From a virus, in the IMG/VR virus record IMGVR_UViG_3300009419_000013, positions 1 to 64,000 of that record: a DNA stretch of 64,000 bases; one strand, given 5' to 3'. The notes under the pieces were generated by a model. It searched no databases and had not been told where the DNA came from. It was given only the letters and a program-made list of their open reading frames with translations. Below are positions 8,617 through 17,372 of the stretch, piece by piece; within the stretch, counting starts at the first letter, position 1; every line of letters begins with the position of its first letter. The position numbers and the translations under genes are program-made.

Positions 8617-11600
8617 ATGGCAAATAAGGTAAAAATAGACTATTCTCAATTCAGAGCATCTGGAGTCTACACACTTGAGTTTGACGCATCTCAGAATGTT
8701 ATATTAACATCACAAACGATAAGACTGGTTGTTGGGTTTTCTAACAAGGGTCCTTTTAATACTCCGGTTTATATACCGGATGTTACTACAATGATATCGA
8801 TATTTGGAGATGTTGATAGATCATTAGAAAACAAGGGATCTTTTTTCCAAAGATCTATATTAACATGTTTAAATACAGGTCCTGTTTTCGCGTTAAATCT
8901 TTTAAGATTAAATGATGATGAGGAGACTGCAAATCCCGATAAAGTTACATATCAATCATATTCACTTGATACTGAAGAGTATAACGGTGAGGTAACTAGT
9001 AGATTATATTCATCCTACTATAACAAGGAGAGATTTTGGTTCGCTGATCCTAATTACTTTCTTGCTACATTAAGTGTTGCCGATCAAGGTAAGTTATTTA
9101 ATTTAACTAATCTTGGTAAGTCTCCGATGAGTATAATTACCAGAAAATCTACTGATTCATCTAGACCTCTTAGAGGATATGATATTTTCGCAATTGATTG
9201 GTATGGTGCGGATAACGTACCTAGCTTTATGCACCCATATGACTATATGGCTGACTATTTCATTGATGTTATTGCAGTATTCGGTGATTGGACAAATTAC
9301 CAAGCATTATCACTGGATCCTAGATGGAGCACATATTTTACCGATAATGGATTCATAAAAAGTAGAATTGATAGTTTCCTATCTGAACCTGATGTATCTA
9401 TAGTTACCTCAGTTACTGGATGTATTATCCCTGATTTTGTTGACCTTAATGGTGTTACTCAATACATTCAAGTATTAATAAACAATGGCACTCCTTCTAC
9501 TGGACTATTTTGTGCAATAGATGAACAAGCTTTTGATGATATATGTGCTAATGGATCTAAGATAGATCTAGTAGGTAATCACCTTATTGATGAATTAACT
9601 GGTGATAGTGACTTAGCTACTCCTAGAATCAATTTCTTAAGCTATGATCAAGTTCTTGTTGCTGATTATCTTTATACACAAAATGTAATAGGTGTAACCG
9701 GAGCTACCGGATTCAACAGCGCTACCGGAGCAACAGTTTATACTACGGGAGCTAAAGTAGGTACTTTATATACATTAACTGGAAATTCAGGGGCAACAGC
9801 TGGTATCGTTCAGCAATCATTTTTACCTTACGATCCTAATGCATATGATGGTGGATTACACTATCTACAAACTAGCGGAGCATATGGAACAACAGCGGGA
9901 TATTTACAAAATGCAGCCAATGTTAATTCACTTAAGACTTTCTTAACGGTAACATCATCGAATGACGAAAAATTCATACTGGGTGTAGTTTCTGGATATA
10001 CTGGAGGTTTAACCGGCGCATTACTTAATCAATTTGCTGAGGCTGATTTGGTTAAACTTAAAGTTACTGGTACCAGAGACATTTCAGGAACTCTTAGAAT
10101 TTTCTGGACGCATCCATTAGATACATCATTCTATAGAGGACAAGGTATAACAGTTACTCCAACATTTAATTTAACCTCATATAATACGGGAGCTTCTGGA
10201 AGTAATCCTTCATTCTATACTAATGCTTACCAATTTGGTAATTCTGATTATCTTGATATCATCAACGTAGCTACACCTAGTGGAGTTACAGGACCAGGAG
10301 CACCTGCAGGAACATCAAATGTACTTGTCGGATATAACGCTTCCCCACTTTTCCAAGATAATAAATATGCTGAAATCACTGATGGAGATCTTGCTTGGAC
10401 CAGCGCGGATGGAACTTCCCTTAGATACCTAGGCTTTGAATCAACAGTTGATAAGGATCAGTTTAATATGGTTTATACCAGAGCATTTAGTAACGTATCA
10501 AGAGCTAACGAAACGATTACAAACATACCAGCATTTGCTAGCACTTATGCTTCAAATAATATAGGTCTTCCTGTAGGACCACAAAATTTTGACATAATTT
10601 CGCAGGAAGGTTCGATTAACCAATTTGTAGATTGTACCAAAATAGACGTTACCACATTCTTGGTTACATTGGATAGTAATAGTAATGTTCCATTCTCGGT
10701 AGGAGATTTGGTAGTTTCTACTGATCTTGATATATGTGAACCTGCTACAGGGAACAGACAAAGTAGATTAGCAAAGATAACTTCTGTTGCTATGACAACA
10801 ACTCTAGGAACATATAGAGTTACTTCTGCTAGACCGGTTCTTTATTATACATCAGGAACAGGAGTAAGAGTTCAAAAATTCAAATCTATTGCTCAGTTTA
10901 CAAGATCTTTTGATTTCAGTTATTTAAGTGGATTCACTATGAATGAATCACATAGACCAAACGGAAGTGATGCTAGGATTTCTGAAATATTGGATGTTAT
11001 GTATGACACCAATATAGCTAAAACACTGGCTGCTAAGGACGTTATATCATTCAGATACATCGTGGATACTTTCTCTGGTCAAATATTACCTAACTCTAAA
11101 TACCAATTAAGTAGATTGGCTAAGCTTAGACAACAGGCATTAGCATTAATCAACGCTCCTTCAATGGCTCAATTTAGAGCAAGTACGGATCCTAGATTTA
11201 CTGATGCGCCTACAGCTTCTAATCCATATCCAAGATTAAATACTGCTTATATTGTAGACGGTGGTAATTTATCACTAAACCCATCTTACACATTTAGTTT
11301 ACCTAGTGAGGATGAAGGAGCTAAATATGCTGCTTTTTATTCACCTTACATTACAGTAAGAGAAAATAATAGAAACGTGGAAGTTCCACCTTCTGCTTAT
11401 GTTTCTAATAACTTCCTAAGAAAATTTGCAAACGGGGAACCTTATGCAATTATAGCAGGACAGAAAAGAGGGGTTATTAGTGGAGGTAATATAGTTGGAG
11501 TTGAGTATGATTTTACTGATGAAGATAGAGGAAATCTTGAACCATTCGGAATCAACCCAATTATAAAAAGAAGAGGTATCGGAGTGGTTATTTTTGGTAA

Positions 11601-11970
11601 CCAAACTGCATATCAGCAAGTTAATTCCGCATTTAACCTTGTTCACGTTAGAGATTTACTAATCAGTGTAGAAAATGATGTACAAGAAATATTAGCAAAT
11701 TATCTATTTGACTTCAATGACGATTCTATCAGACTTGAAATAAAAACATTAGTAGATAACTATCTGGATGGTGTTAGAGCAGGTGGGGGTATTTATGCTT
11801 ATCAGACTGTTATGGATGCTTCTAATAATACACCTGCAATCATTGATATGAATATGGGTATAATTGACATCATAATCGAACCAGCTAGAGGTATACAGAA
11901 ATTCATTAATAGAATCACTGTTACCAGAACTGGCGGAATCGCATCAGGAGGATTTATACAATTTGCATAA
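8617..11970 (+). CDS. gp18: Tail sheath protein (gp18-like), unusually long
   Basis: 1117 residues, against 659 for T4 gp18. The N-terminus is the typical sheath start (YSQFRASGVYTLEF, then QTIRLVVGFSNKGPFNTPVY), which forms the interlinking strands. The C-terminus has the conserved sheath domain (FINRITVTRTGGIASGGF), preceded by a helix-rich segment with DVQEILANYLFDFN. The extra length is a central insertion (about residues 350-620) rich in Gly, Thr and Ala, with several TGATG-like steps, suggesting one or more surface domains on the outside of the sheath. It precedes the two tube genes, as in T4. Confidence 0.9.
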   Translation: MANKVKIDYSQFRASGVYTLEFDASQNVILTSQTIRLVVGFSNKGPFNTPVYIPDVTTMISIFGDVDRSLENKGSFFQRSILTCLNTGPVFALNLLRLNDDEETANPDKVTYQSYSLDTEEYNGEVTSRLYSSYYNKERFWFADPNYFLATLSVADQGKLFNLTNLGKSPMSIITRKSTDSSRPLRGYDIFAIDWYGADNVPSFMHPYDYMADYFIDVIAVFGDWTNYQALSLDPRWSTYFTDNGFIKSRIDSFLSEPDVSIVTSVTGCIIPDFVDLNGVTQYIQVLINNGTPSTGLFCAIDEQAFDDICANGSKIDLVGNHLIDELTGDSDLATPRINFLSYDQVLVADYLYTQNVIGVTGATGFNSATGATVYTTGAKVGTLYTLTGNSGATAGIVQQSFLPYDPNAYDGGLHYLQTSGAYGTTAGYLQNAANVNSLKTFLTVTSSNDEKFILGVVSGYTGGLTGALLNQFAEADLVKLKVTGTRDISGTLRIFWTHPLDTSFYRGQGITVTPTFNLTSYNTGASGSNPSFYTNAYQFGNSDYLDIINVATPSGVTGPGAPAGTSNVLVGYNASPLFQDNKYAEITDGDLAWTSADGTSLRYLGFESTVDKDQFNMVYTRAFSNVSRANETITNIPAFASTYASNNIGLPVGPQNFDIISQEGSINQFVDCTKIDVTTFLVTLDSNSNVPFSVGDLVVSTDLDICEPATGNRQSRLAKITSVAMTTTLGTYRVTSARPVLYYTSGTGVRVQKFKSIAQFTRSFDFSYLSGFTMNESHRPNGSDARISEILDVMYDTNIAKTLAAKDVISFRYIVDTFSGQILPNSKYQLSRLAKLRQQALALINAPSMAQFRASTDPRFTDAPTASNPYPRLNTAYIVDGGNLSLNPSYTFSLPSEDEGAKYAAFYSPYITVRENNRNVEVPPSAYVSNNFLRKFANGEPYAIIAGQKRGVISGGNIVGVEYDFTDEDRGNLEPFGINPIIKRRGIGVVIFGNQTAYQQVNSAFNLVHVRDLLISVENDVQEILANYLFDFNDDSIRLEIKTLVDNYLDGVRAGGGIYAYQTVMDASNNTPAIIDMNMGIIDIIIEPARGIQKFINRITVTRTGGIASGGFIQFA

Positions 11971-12000
11971 TATCCCAACCAAAGATAAATATTAATAACT

Positions 12001-12555
12001 ATGGCAGGATTACCACATTTTCAAAATTCACTTTCAGGAACAAATAGATTTGAACCTGTTTACCTGAATCAATTTGAAGTTACTATAATTCCACCAGCTG
12101 CAGTAGCTGGTGGTGAAATTCTATTGCAGCACGTAACTAAAGTTAGCGGGCTATCATTAGATAAACACCCTGGATTAGCTACTCAGAAATATAAGTTTGC
12201 TAAAAGAAACTATGCTGGTGCTAAACCAGACCAAACGTACCTTGATTTAAGTTTAAGCTTCAATGTCAATCTTAACGATGATAATTCGATGTATGTATTT
12301 AAGACTTTAAGACAATGGTCAGATCTTATTTACAATCCGTTAACTGGAGCTATGGGACTTAAAAATGATTATGTTGGAACGATAGTAGTATCAATTTTCA
12401 ATAAGCAAGGTGACGTTTATAGAAGAATTACATGTAAGGATGCTTTTATAACTAAGCCAATAAGTCCAATGAATCTTAACTATACATCAACCGATCTTTA
12501 TAAAATAGATGATCTTCAATGGGCGGTTGATTACTGGGAAGATTTATTCCTATAA
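12001..12555 (+). CDS. gp19: Tail tube protein, copy 1 (gp19-like)
   Basis: 184 residues (T4 gp19 is 163). It has the tube pattern: an N-terminal strand (FEPVYLNQFEVTIIPP), a central segment (LDLSLSFNVNLNDDNSM), LRQWSDLIYNPLTGAMG, and a C-terminal YWEDLFL. It forms the inner tube through which DNA is ejected. The start and end (MAGLPHF and DYWEDLFL) are shared with the following gene, showing that the two are paralogues. It begins 30 bases after the sheath stop, so it probably shares the sheath transcript. Confidence 0.9.
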   Translation: MAGLPHFQNSLSGTNRFEPVYLNQFEVTIIPPAAVAGGEILLQHVTKVSGLSLDKHPGLATQKYKFAKRNYAGAKPDQTYLDLSLSFNVNLNDDNSMYVFKTLRQWSDLIYNPLTGAMGLKNDYVGTIVVSIFNKQGDVYRRITCKDAFITKPISPMNLNYTSTDLYKIDDLQWAVDYWEDLFL

Positions 12556-12571
12556 AAATTAAAAAATATAA

Positions 12572-13147
12572 ATGGCAGGATTACCACATTTTACGAACTC
12601 TAGAGCAGCGATAAACAATTTCGAACCTGTTTATCTTAACCAGTTTGAGGTTATCATTAACCCACCTGCTGGTATAGTCGATGCGTCAACGACATTCAAC
12701 GGTGAAGGTATATTAGCGCAGCAAGTTAAATCTATCACAGGATTGGCTGTTGATATAACTGCTAATGACCCAATACAGCAAAATTATAAATTTGCTACTA
12801 GAAGATATGCTGGTGGTGAACCATCAACAACAGATATGACCCTATCGATGGAATTTGAGGTCAATCTGAATGATGCCAATTCAATGACTGTCTATAAAAT
12901 ACTTAGACAATGGTCAGATTTAATCTATAATCCATTAACTGGAGCGATGGGTCTTAAATCGGATTATGTTGGATCCATGAGTATATCAATATTCAATAAG
13001 AGAGGTGACGTATTCAGAAGAATTAGAATACCATCTTGCTTTTTAAGTGAAGCAATAAATCCGATGGAGCTTGATTATGAAACTCCAGCAATATACACAA
13101 TTAATGCTAGCTGGATATGTGATTACTGGGAAGATTTATTCTTATAA
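12572..13147 (+). CDS. gp19: Tail tube protein, copy 2 (gp19-like paralogue)
   Basis: 191 residues, clearly homologous to the preceding gene over its whole length, with the same MAGLPHF start, the same LRQWSDLIYNPLTGAMGLK block and the same C-terminus. It carries a seven-residue net expansion, mostly around residues 35-60. Both copies keep the conserved tube features, so neither looks like a decaying duplicate. They may form one mixed tube or supply distinct rings, for example the tail terminus or the baseplate junction. The gene ends 23 bases before a terminator. Confidence 0.88.
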   Translation: MAGLPHFTNSRAAINNFEPVYLNQFEVIINPPAGIVDASTTFNGEGILAQQVKSITGLAVDITANDPIQQNYKFATRRYAGGEPSTTDMTLSMEFEVNLNDANSMTVYKILRQWSDLIYNPLTGAMGLKSDYVGSMSISIFNKRGDVFRRIRIPSCFLSEAINPMELDYETPAIYTINASWICDYWEDLFL

Positions 13148-13170
13148 TATTTTTTTTAATAATATTTTAA

Positions 13171-13199
13171 AAAAAGAGGTCAAATTTTGGCCTCTTTTT
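13171..13199 (+). terminator. Terminator after the tail tube genes
   Basis: A stem of about 11 bp (13171-13181 with 13189-13199, one G-T pair), a 7-base loop and a run of T. It ends the terminase-sheath-tube transcript. Confidence 0.85.
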
Positions 13200-13208
13200 C
13201 TGTGTTTG

Positions 13209-13216
13209 GTTATATA
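13209..13216 (+). promoter_or_regulatory. Variant late promoter GTTATATA
   Basis: One mismatch from GATATATA, nine bases after a terminator and 32 bases before the ATG at 13241. That spacing matches the exact copies and favours this ATG over the in-frame ATG at 13217, which abuts the motif. Confidence 0.5.
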
Positions 13217-13240
13217 ATGAGTAAAGATAAATTAATTAAT

Positions 13241-14311
13241 ATGGATAACATATCACCAGAACAAATACTGAGAGAAAAAGAATTAGCTAGCGGATTTGTT
13301 TATGACGATCCCGTAGTGGATCAAAATGAGATTACCGAATCAAGTGAATCTATAAATAGAACATTACAACAACCGATTGTTGAGGAATCACCTAAAAAAA
13401 GTGAGCCACCTAAAACCAATAATATTGAAGAACCAATTACTTCCATGGGTAAGGCACAATCGGCTAGTCCAGCATTTGATAGCGGATGGAAGAATGTTCC
13501 AGTTACTATATTACCATCAGGAGGCTTATTCTATCCGGAGGGAACCAGAATAGCTATACGTGCTGCTGAAGTAAGAGAGATAAGACACTTTTCTACCATC
13601 GATGAAGATGATAGATTGGACATAGAGGAAAAGTTAAGCTACGTGCTCGAAAGATGCCTTAGAATGGATTTTCCTGGGGAAGGAGTTGTTAGCTATCTCG
13701 ACATCAAGCAAGAAGATAGATTTTTCCTAATATTGGCGATAAGAGATTTAACATTTGTAAAGGGTGAAAATTCAATAATACTGAAGACCAATAAAAAATG
13801 TAAGGAAACACCGGAGTGTCCATTTAATGATGGTATAGAATTAAGAACGGGTGTACTTGGTTCGTATGATATGGATCCTAAGGTGATGTCTTATTATAAT
13901 ACTGAAACCAGAAGCTTTATTTTTGATGTAAAGAAAATAAATAAGGTAATAGAAATGACCGTTCCTAGTATAGGGGTTTCAAATAAGATCAGTGAATTCG
14001 TGATAAAATCAGGAATAAATGGATCGGATATAGACGAGGGATTTTTAAAAATTGCACCATTCATATTTAAGGAATGGAGGGAACTAACAATTGATTCTAT
14101 CAAGATAAAGATGAGGGAGTCTGATTACTGGACAAAAGAAGAATATAGTTTATATTATGAACTTTCCGATAAAATTAGAATAGGCACTAATTTGGAGGTT
14201 AAACAAAAATGCCCAGTATGCGGTGATGAGGAGGTCACCGCTGATATCAACTTTCCCAGCGGGCTCAGATCTCTTTTCGTTATTTCAGATATCTTTGGAG
14301 AACTTCTTTGA
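13241..14311 (+). CDS. gp26: gp26-like baseplate/tail assembly protein, probable zero-frame product of a frameshift pair
   Basis: 356 residues from the ATG at 13241. Upstream in-frame starts at 13217 and 13187 are rejected because the first abuts the promoter motif and the second lies in the terminator. The first 80 residues are polar and probably disordered. The rest resembles the T4 gp26 baseplate family: LPSGGLFYPEG, a long helical part, then KCPVCGDEEV. Two cysteine pairs (CKETPEC and CPVC) could bind zinc. The gene sits between the tail tube and tape measure genes, the usual position of tail-assembly chaperones. Its last codons are CTT CTT TGA, overlapping a second frame that continues to 14483. 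Confidence 0.72.
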   Translation: MDNISPEQILREKELASGFVYDDPVVDQNEITESSESINRTLQQPIVEESPKKSEPPKTNNIEEPITSMGKAQSASPAFDSGWKNVPVTILPSGGLFYPEGTRIAIRAAEVREIRHFSTIDEDDRLDIEEKLSYVLERCLRMDFPGEGVVSYLDIKQEDRFFLILAIRDLTFVKGENSIILKTNKKCKETPECPFNDGIELRTGVLGSYDMDPKVMSYYNTETRSFIFDVKKINKVIEMTVPSIGVSNKISEFVIKSGINGSDIDEGFLKIAPFIFKEWRELTIDSIKIKMRESDYWTKEEYSLYYELSDKIRIGTNLEVKQKCPVCGDEEVTADINFPSGLRSLFVISDIFGELL

Positions 14312-14483
14312 TATTAAATTTAGATTATGGAAGGAACATGGATTGGATCCTGAATGGATAGAATCTATACCGTATTATGAATATCAGATATGGATCGACA
14401 AGCTTAATTCCGTTATAGAGTTAGAAAATGCTGAGAATCAAGCAGCCGGAGGTCTTACTCAATTATTTAGCTTTACTAAATAA
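14226..14483 (+). CDS. Overlapping downstream frame, probable +1 frameshift extension of the gp26-like protein
   Basis: This frame overlaps the end of the gp26-like gene by 86 bases if read from the ATG at 14226. A shorter start is the TTG at 14295. The protein-like part (DIKFRLWKEHGLDPEWIESI and an acidic helical tail) begins exactly at the upstream stop. The upstream gene ends CTT TGA, and a +1 slip on CTT reads directly into GAT ATT AAA of this frame, as in the bacterial prfB site. A GGAG lies five bases before the slip codon. The position just upstream of the tape measure is where many tailed phages make a short and a frameshift-extended chaperone. Independent translation remains possible. 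Confidence 0.6.
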   Translation: MRRSPLISTFPAGSDLFSLFQISLENFFDIKFRLWKEHGLDPEWIESIPYYEYQIWIDKLNSVIELENAENQAAGGLTQLFSFTK

Positions 14484-14490
14484 GGAATTG

Positions 14491-14498
14491 AATATATA
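14491..14498 (+). promoter_or_regulatory. Variant late promoter AATATATA before the tape measure gene
   Basis: One mismatch from GATATATA, 20 bases before the ATG at 14511 in a 27-base gap. Closer to the start than the exact copies. Confidence 0.35.
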
Positions 14499-14510
14499 CA
14501 TTAATAAATT

Positions 14511-16073
14511 ATGGCAGACCAGAAACTAATATCGAGCATATTTGATCTCACTAAAAATGTGGATAAACTTTCTGGTGACATCAAAAAGAATGCTGCCAGT
14601 ACATCCGAGTTGGCTGCAGCTCAGGAAAAAAGTGCGGAAAGCACTAAAGATCTAGGTAAAGTAGCTGATAGCATAAAGGGATTAGATCTAAAAAGTTTGA
14701 AGGGTGAATTTTCACAGCTTACCAAAAGTATTGGTGGTCTTGACTTTAAGGGTCTTTCTGGTGATCTTAAAGCACTCGACTTCAAAGGATTATCTAAGGA
14801 TTTAAAATCATTGGACTTTAAGGGATTAACACAAGGAATAAAAGGTCTCGATCTTAAGGGAATTGTTAGTGGTGCTAAAGGATTAGATATTAAAGGGCTT
14901 TCTGGATCATTGGGAGATATTGGATCCCTTAAAGATACAATATCAGGATCACTTGGTGGTTTGCTAAAAGGCGGTAAGGGACTTTTAGGTGCATTCGAGA
15001 AGGGAGGACCAGTCAACAAAACAGGACAATACCTTGTCGGTGAAAAAGGACCGGAAATAGTTAAACTACAGCAAGGATCTGCTGTTATACCCAATAACAT
15101 ATTAAAAGCAAGACAAGATATTTTAAAAAAACTTGGAACTGATGCTCCGAGCGAGAAGGAAATATCGAATAAAAGGAAGGAACTTCTTTCATCAGATCCC
15201 CTATATTATGACGGTGAACCAGGCTGGTTAGAGGAAGATATTAATTCATATCTGGAAGGTCTCCAGGGAAAATCAACATCTGAATTTACACAGGAGGACC
15301 TAAAGAAATTAACCAAACCAGTAGATGCTAAAGCTGAAGCATTAGTAAATCCACTGGAAGCTCAAATTAAGGCTTCGAATAAAGAAAAAAATAAGGAAGA
15401 TAAATCCAAATTGAAAGAAAAAAAGGATGGATTATTTTCTAAAATTTTTGGAAAGAAAGATAAAAACGAAACCGAGGGTGAGGGAAAAAAATCAAAGTTT
15501 TCCGATCTGATATCTAAGGGTGGTGACCTACTAAAAGAAAACAAGGATGCCCTGAAAGGAAAGGCTTCCGAATTAGGATTAAGCGGAATGTCTGATATTC
15601 TTAAATCTAAAGGTGCTCCTGAAGGGATCATGAAATCCATCAAAGGTTTAAATAAGAAATCCGGAGGAGGTGAATCAGGTGGATTATTAAGTTCTGTTAA
15701 GGGATTGGTTAAGAAATCTGGAGATGACGAATCAGGTGGAATTAAGAGCGATATAGTTAAGCTATCTAAGAAGGAGAAAAAAAGTGGTTCGCCTAACGAA
15801 CCAATGCAGACGTCGCCAAATCAGGATACTAATGTTAAAAAAGCTGCAGAGGGAGCAATATCTAATAAAGCATCAGAATCATCCAATGCTGAAACAGTCA
15901 AATCCAAATCGGATTCAGCATCTTCGTCATCCGATGGAGGGGCAGGTCAAGTAACTGGAGCTGACCTAGCTGAAATAAAAATTCTTTTAGCAAAAATGGC
16001 AGCTAGTTTGGAAGGTACTTTGAGTGTTTCCCCATTAGAATCGCCATTTAGACCGGATTCTAGAAAATTCTAA
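14511..16073 (+). CDS. Tape measure protein (gp29 position)
   Basis: 520 residues (T4 gp29 is 590). Residues 163-196 carry the motif common in tape measure proteins: a GGPV turn, YLVGEKGPEIV and GSAVIPNN. Residues 77-130 are a 12-residue repeat built on LDFKGLS/T with changing flanks. The rest is Lys/Ser/Gly-rich and low in complexity, likely extended helix packed inside the tail tube. It follows the assembly-chaperone pair, as expected, and its length would fit a tail of roughly T4 size. It is the last gene before the early-type promoter of the deaminase gene. Confidence 0.65.
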   Translation: MADQKLISSIFDLTKNVDKLSGDIKKNAASTSELAAAQEKSAESTKDLGKVADSIKGLDLKSLKGEFSQLTKSIGGLDFKGLSGDLKALDFKGLSKDLKSLDFKGLTQGIKGLDLKGIVSGAKGLDIKGLSGSLGDIGSLKDTISGSLGGLLKGGKGLLGAFEKGGPVNKTGQYLVGEKGPEIVKLQQGSAVIPNNILKARQDILKKLGTDAPSEKEISNKRKELLSSDPLYYDGEPGWLEEDINSYLEGLQGKSTSEFTQEDLKKLTKPVDAKAEALVNPLEAQIKASNKEKNKEDKSKLKEKKDGLFSKIFGKKDKNETEGEGKKSKFSDLISKGGDLLKENKDALKGKASELGLSGMSDILKSKGAPEGIMKSIKGLNKKSGGGESGGLLSSVKGLVKKSGDDESGGIKSDIVKLSKKEKKSGSPNEPMQTSPNQDTNVKKAAEGAISNKASESSNAETVKSKSDSASSSSDGGAGQVTGADLAEIKILLAKMAASLEGTLSVSPLESPFRPDSRKF

Positions 16074-16092
16074 AAATAAACATCATTTTTAT

Positions 16093-16123
16093 TTTTTTTA
16101 CTCGATTTAATTTCTTATATTTG
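16093..16123 (+). promoter_or_regulatory. Bacteroidetes-type promoter before dCMP deaminase
   Basis: TTTTTTTA (16093-16100), 15 bases, then TATATTTG (16116-16123), matching the Bacteroidetes -7 consensus TAnnTTTG. The ATG follows at 16150. Nearly the same arrangement precedes the ligase gene. Confidence 0.75.
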
Positions 16124-16149
16124 TGAGAAATTAAATATCCCATGATACA

Positions 16150-16728
16150 ATGGCTCAAGATGATAGTATAATAAAATTGCCAGTTGGGTATAGCCACAGG
16201 AAGAATCTATCTTTTATAGATTCCGAATTTTTGAATCTTCCTTATTGGAGAATAGAAAAAGACGAGCATGATAGTGAATCGTATCACGTCTATGTAGCTG
16301 AAAATCTTGAATCTATAATAAGTCATAGAAGTGACGAAATATATTTAGAAATGGCTGGGGTCTGGTCAAAAAATTCACACTGTAAAAGAATGCAAGTTGG
16401 TTGTCTAATTGTCAAAAATAAGTCAATTATTTCTGATGGTTATAACGGTTCACCCTCCGGGTTTCCGAATGTGTGTGAATCAGATACAAATGATACCTTG
16501 CCATACGTTTTACATGCCGAGGCAAATGCAATAACAAAGTTAGCCAGGGGAACTCAAAGTTCCAATAATTCAACATTATATGTTACATTATCGCCATGTT
16601 TTGAGTGCTCCAAATTAATAATACAATCTGGAATAAAGCGGGTTTTATTTTCCGAAGTATATAGGAAACCTGAATCGATTGCTTTTTTAGCAGAGGCCGG
16701 AATAGAAATAATCAAATTGACCAAATAA
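16150..16728 (+). CDS. Deoxycytidylate (dCMP) deaminase
   Basis: 192 residues (T4 cd is 193). The zinc and catalytic residues are present: H122-A-E124 and PCFEC with C140 and C143. The substrate-side segment DGYNGSPSGF (about residues 96-105) is typical of the dCMP deaminase family. The enzyme makes dUMP for thymidylate synthesis. It has about 55 extra N-terminal residues before the core fold. It heads a four-gene operon under a host-like promoter, consistent with early or middle expression; the sigma factor gene starts five bases after its stop. Confidence 0.88.
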   Translation: MAQDDSIIKLPVGYSHRKNLSFIDSEFLNLPYWRIEKDEHDSESYHVYVAENLESIISHRSDEIYLEMAGVWSKNSHCKRMQVGCLIVKNKSIISDGYNGSPSGFPNVCESDTNDTLPYVLHAEANAITKLARGTQSSNNSTLYVTLSPCFECSKLIIQSGIKRVLFSEVYRKPESIAFLAEAGIEIIKLTK

Positions 16729-16732
16729 AAAC

Positions 16733-17365
16733 ATGCAAAAGAAAGAAAAAAACATCCAAAAATTAGCGGAAGATTTCATATTGGCTAGAACTGATTCGGC
16801 GTTTAGCCTTTTATTTGAAAGACTTAGACCTGGAATACTTAATCACTGTTTCCTTATTGTAAAAGAGCAAGAATTAGCACAGGATGCTTTTTTAAACACC
16901 ATGACAAAGATATGGACAAAAATCGAACAGTATAATGGTGAACGTGGGAATTTTTCTACATGGTGTTATAATATAGCTAGGAACGAATCATTACTTCTGA
17001 TGAAATCTAGGAAAAGATATTATAATCACAGCGACAGCGAACTTGAATTCTTATCTTCTAAAAATACCATAGGTGATCTCGGTGGAATTTATATGATAGA
17101 GGATGATCCGACAAATACATTTTTTAATGACGGGGAAAGCTTGGATGTAATATACGAATCAGTTTTGGATGAGATTAGAGCACTGCCCGAATTATATAGG
17201 GATATAATGATAGATCGAGAGATAAATAATATGAAGTATAAAGATATAGCTGAAAAATACGACATAAAGAAAAGATCTATAGCTACCAGAATAAGAAGAG
17301 CTAGATGTAAAATTAGAAAAAGCATAGACGGAAACATTACGCTTATAAGCGGATATAAAAAATAA
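16733..17365 (+). CDS. ECF-like RNA polymerase sigma factor
   Basis: 210 residues with the two domains of a minimal sigma-70 family factor. Region 2 spans about residues 40-95 (ELAQDAFLNTMTKIW, FSTWCYNIARNESLLLMK). Region 4 spans about residues 140-200, with a helix-turn-helix (MKYKDIAEKYDIKKRSIATR). An acidic linker joins them. It should redirect host RNA polymerase to a phage promoter class. The genome also encodes a gp55-like factor at 23881, so this one may serve a separate, perhaps middle, class. It is co-transcribed with dCMP deaminase. Confidence 0.82.
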   Translation: MQKKEKNIQKLAEDFILARTDSAFSLLFERLRPGILNHCFLIVKEQELAQDAFLNTMTKIWTKIEQYNGERGNFSTWCYNIARNESLLLMKSRKRYYNHSDSELEFLSSKNTIGDLGGIYMIEDDPTNTFFNDGESLDVIYESVLDEIRALPELYRDIMIDREINNMKYKDIAEKYDIKKRSIATRIRRARCKIRKSIDGNITLISGYKK

Positions 17366-17372
17366 AGCTTTT

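Noticed and set aside
13187-13189. TTG at 13187 as the start of the gp26-like gene
   Set aside because: It lies within the terminator hairpin and upstream of the promoter motif; a transcript from that promoter could not contain it.
14621-15100. Long minus-strand frame opposite the tape measure gene
   Set aside because: It mirrors the repeat-rich coding strand, has Pro/Ser-rich low-complexity translation and no promoter or leader; a shadow frame.
16070-16100. Terminator after the tape measure gene
   Set aside because: Only an A/T-only inverted repeat is present; it is too weak to call, and the T run is better explained as part of the deaminase promoter.
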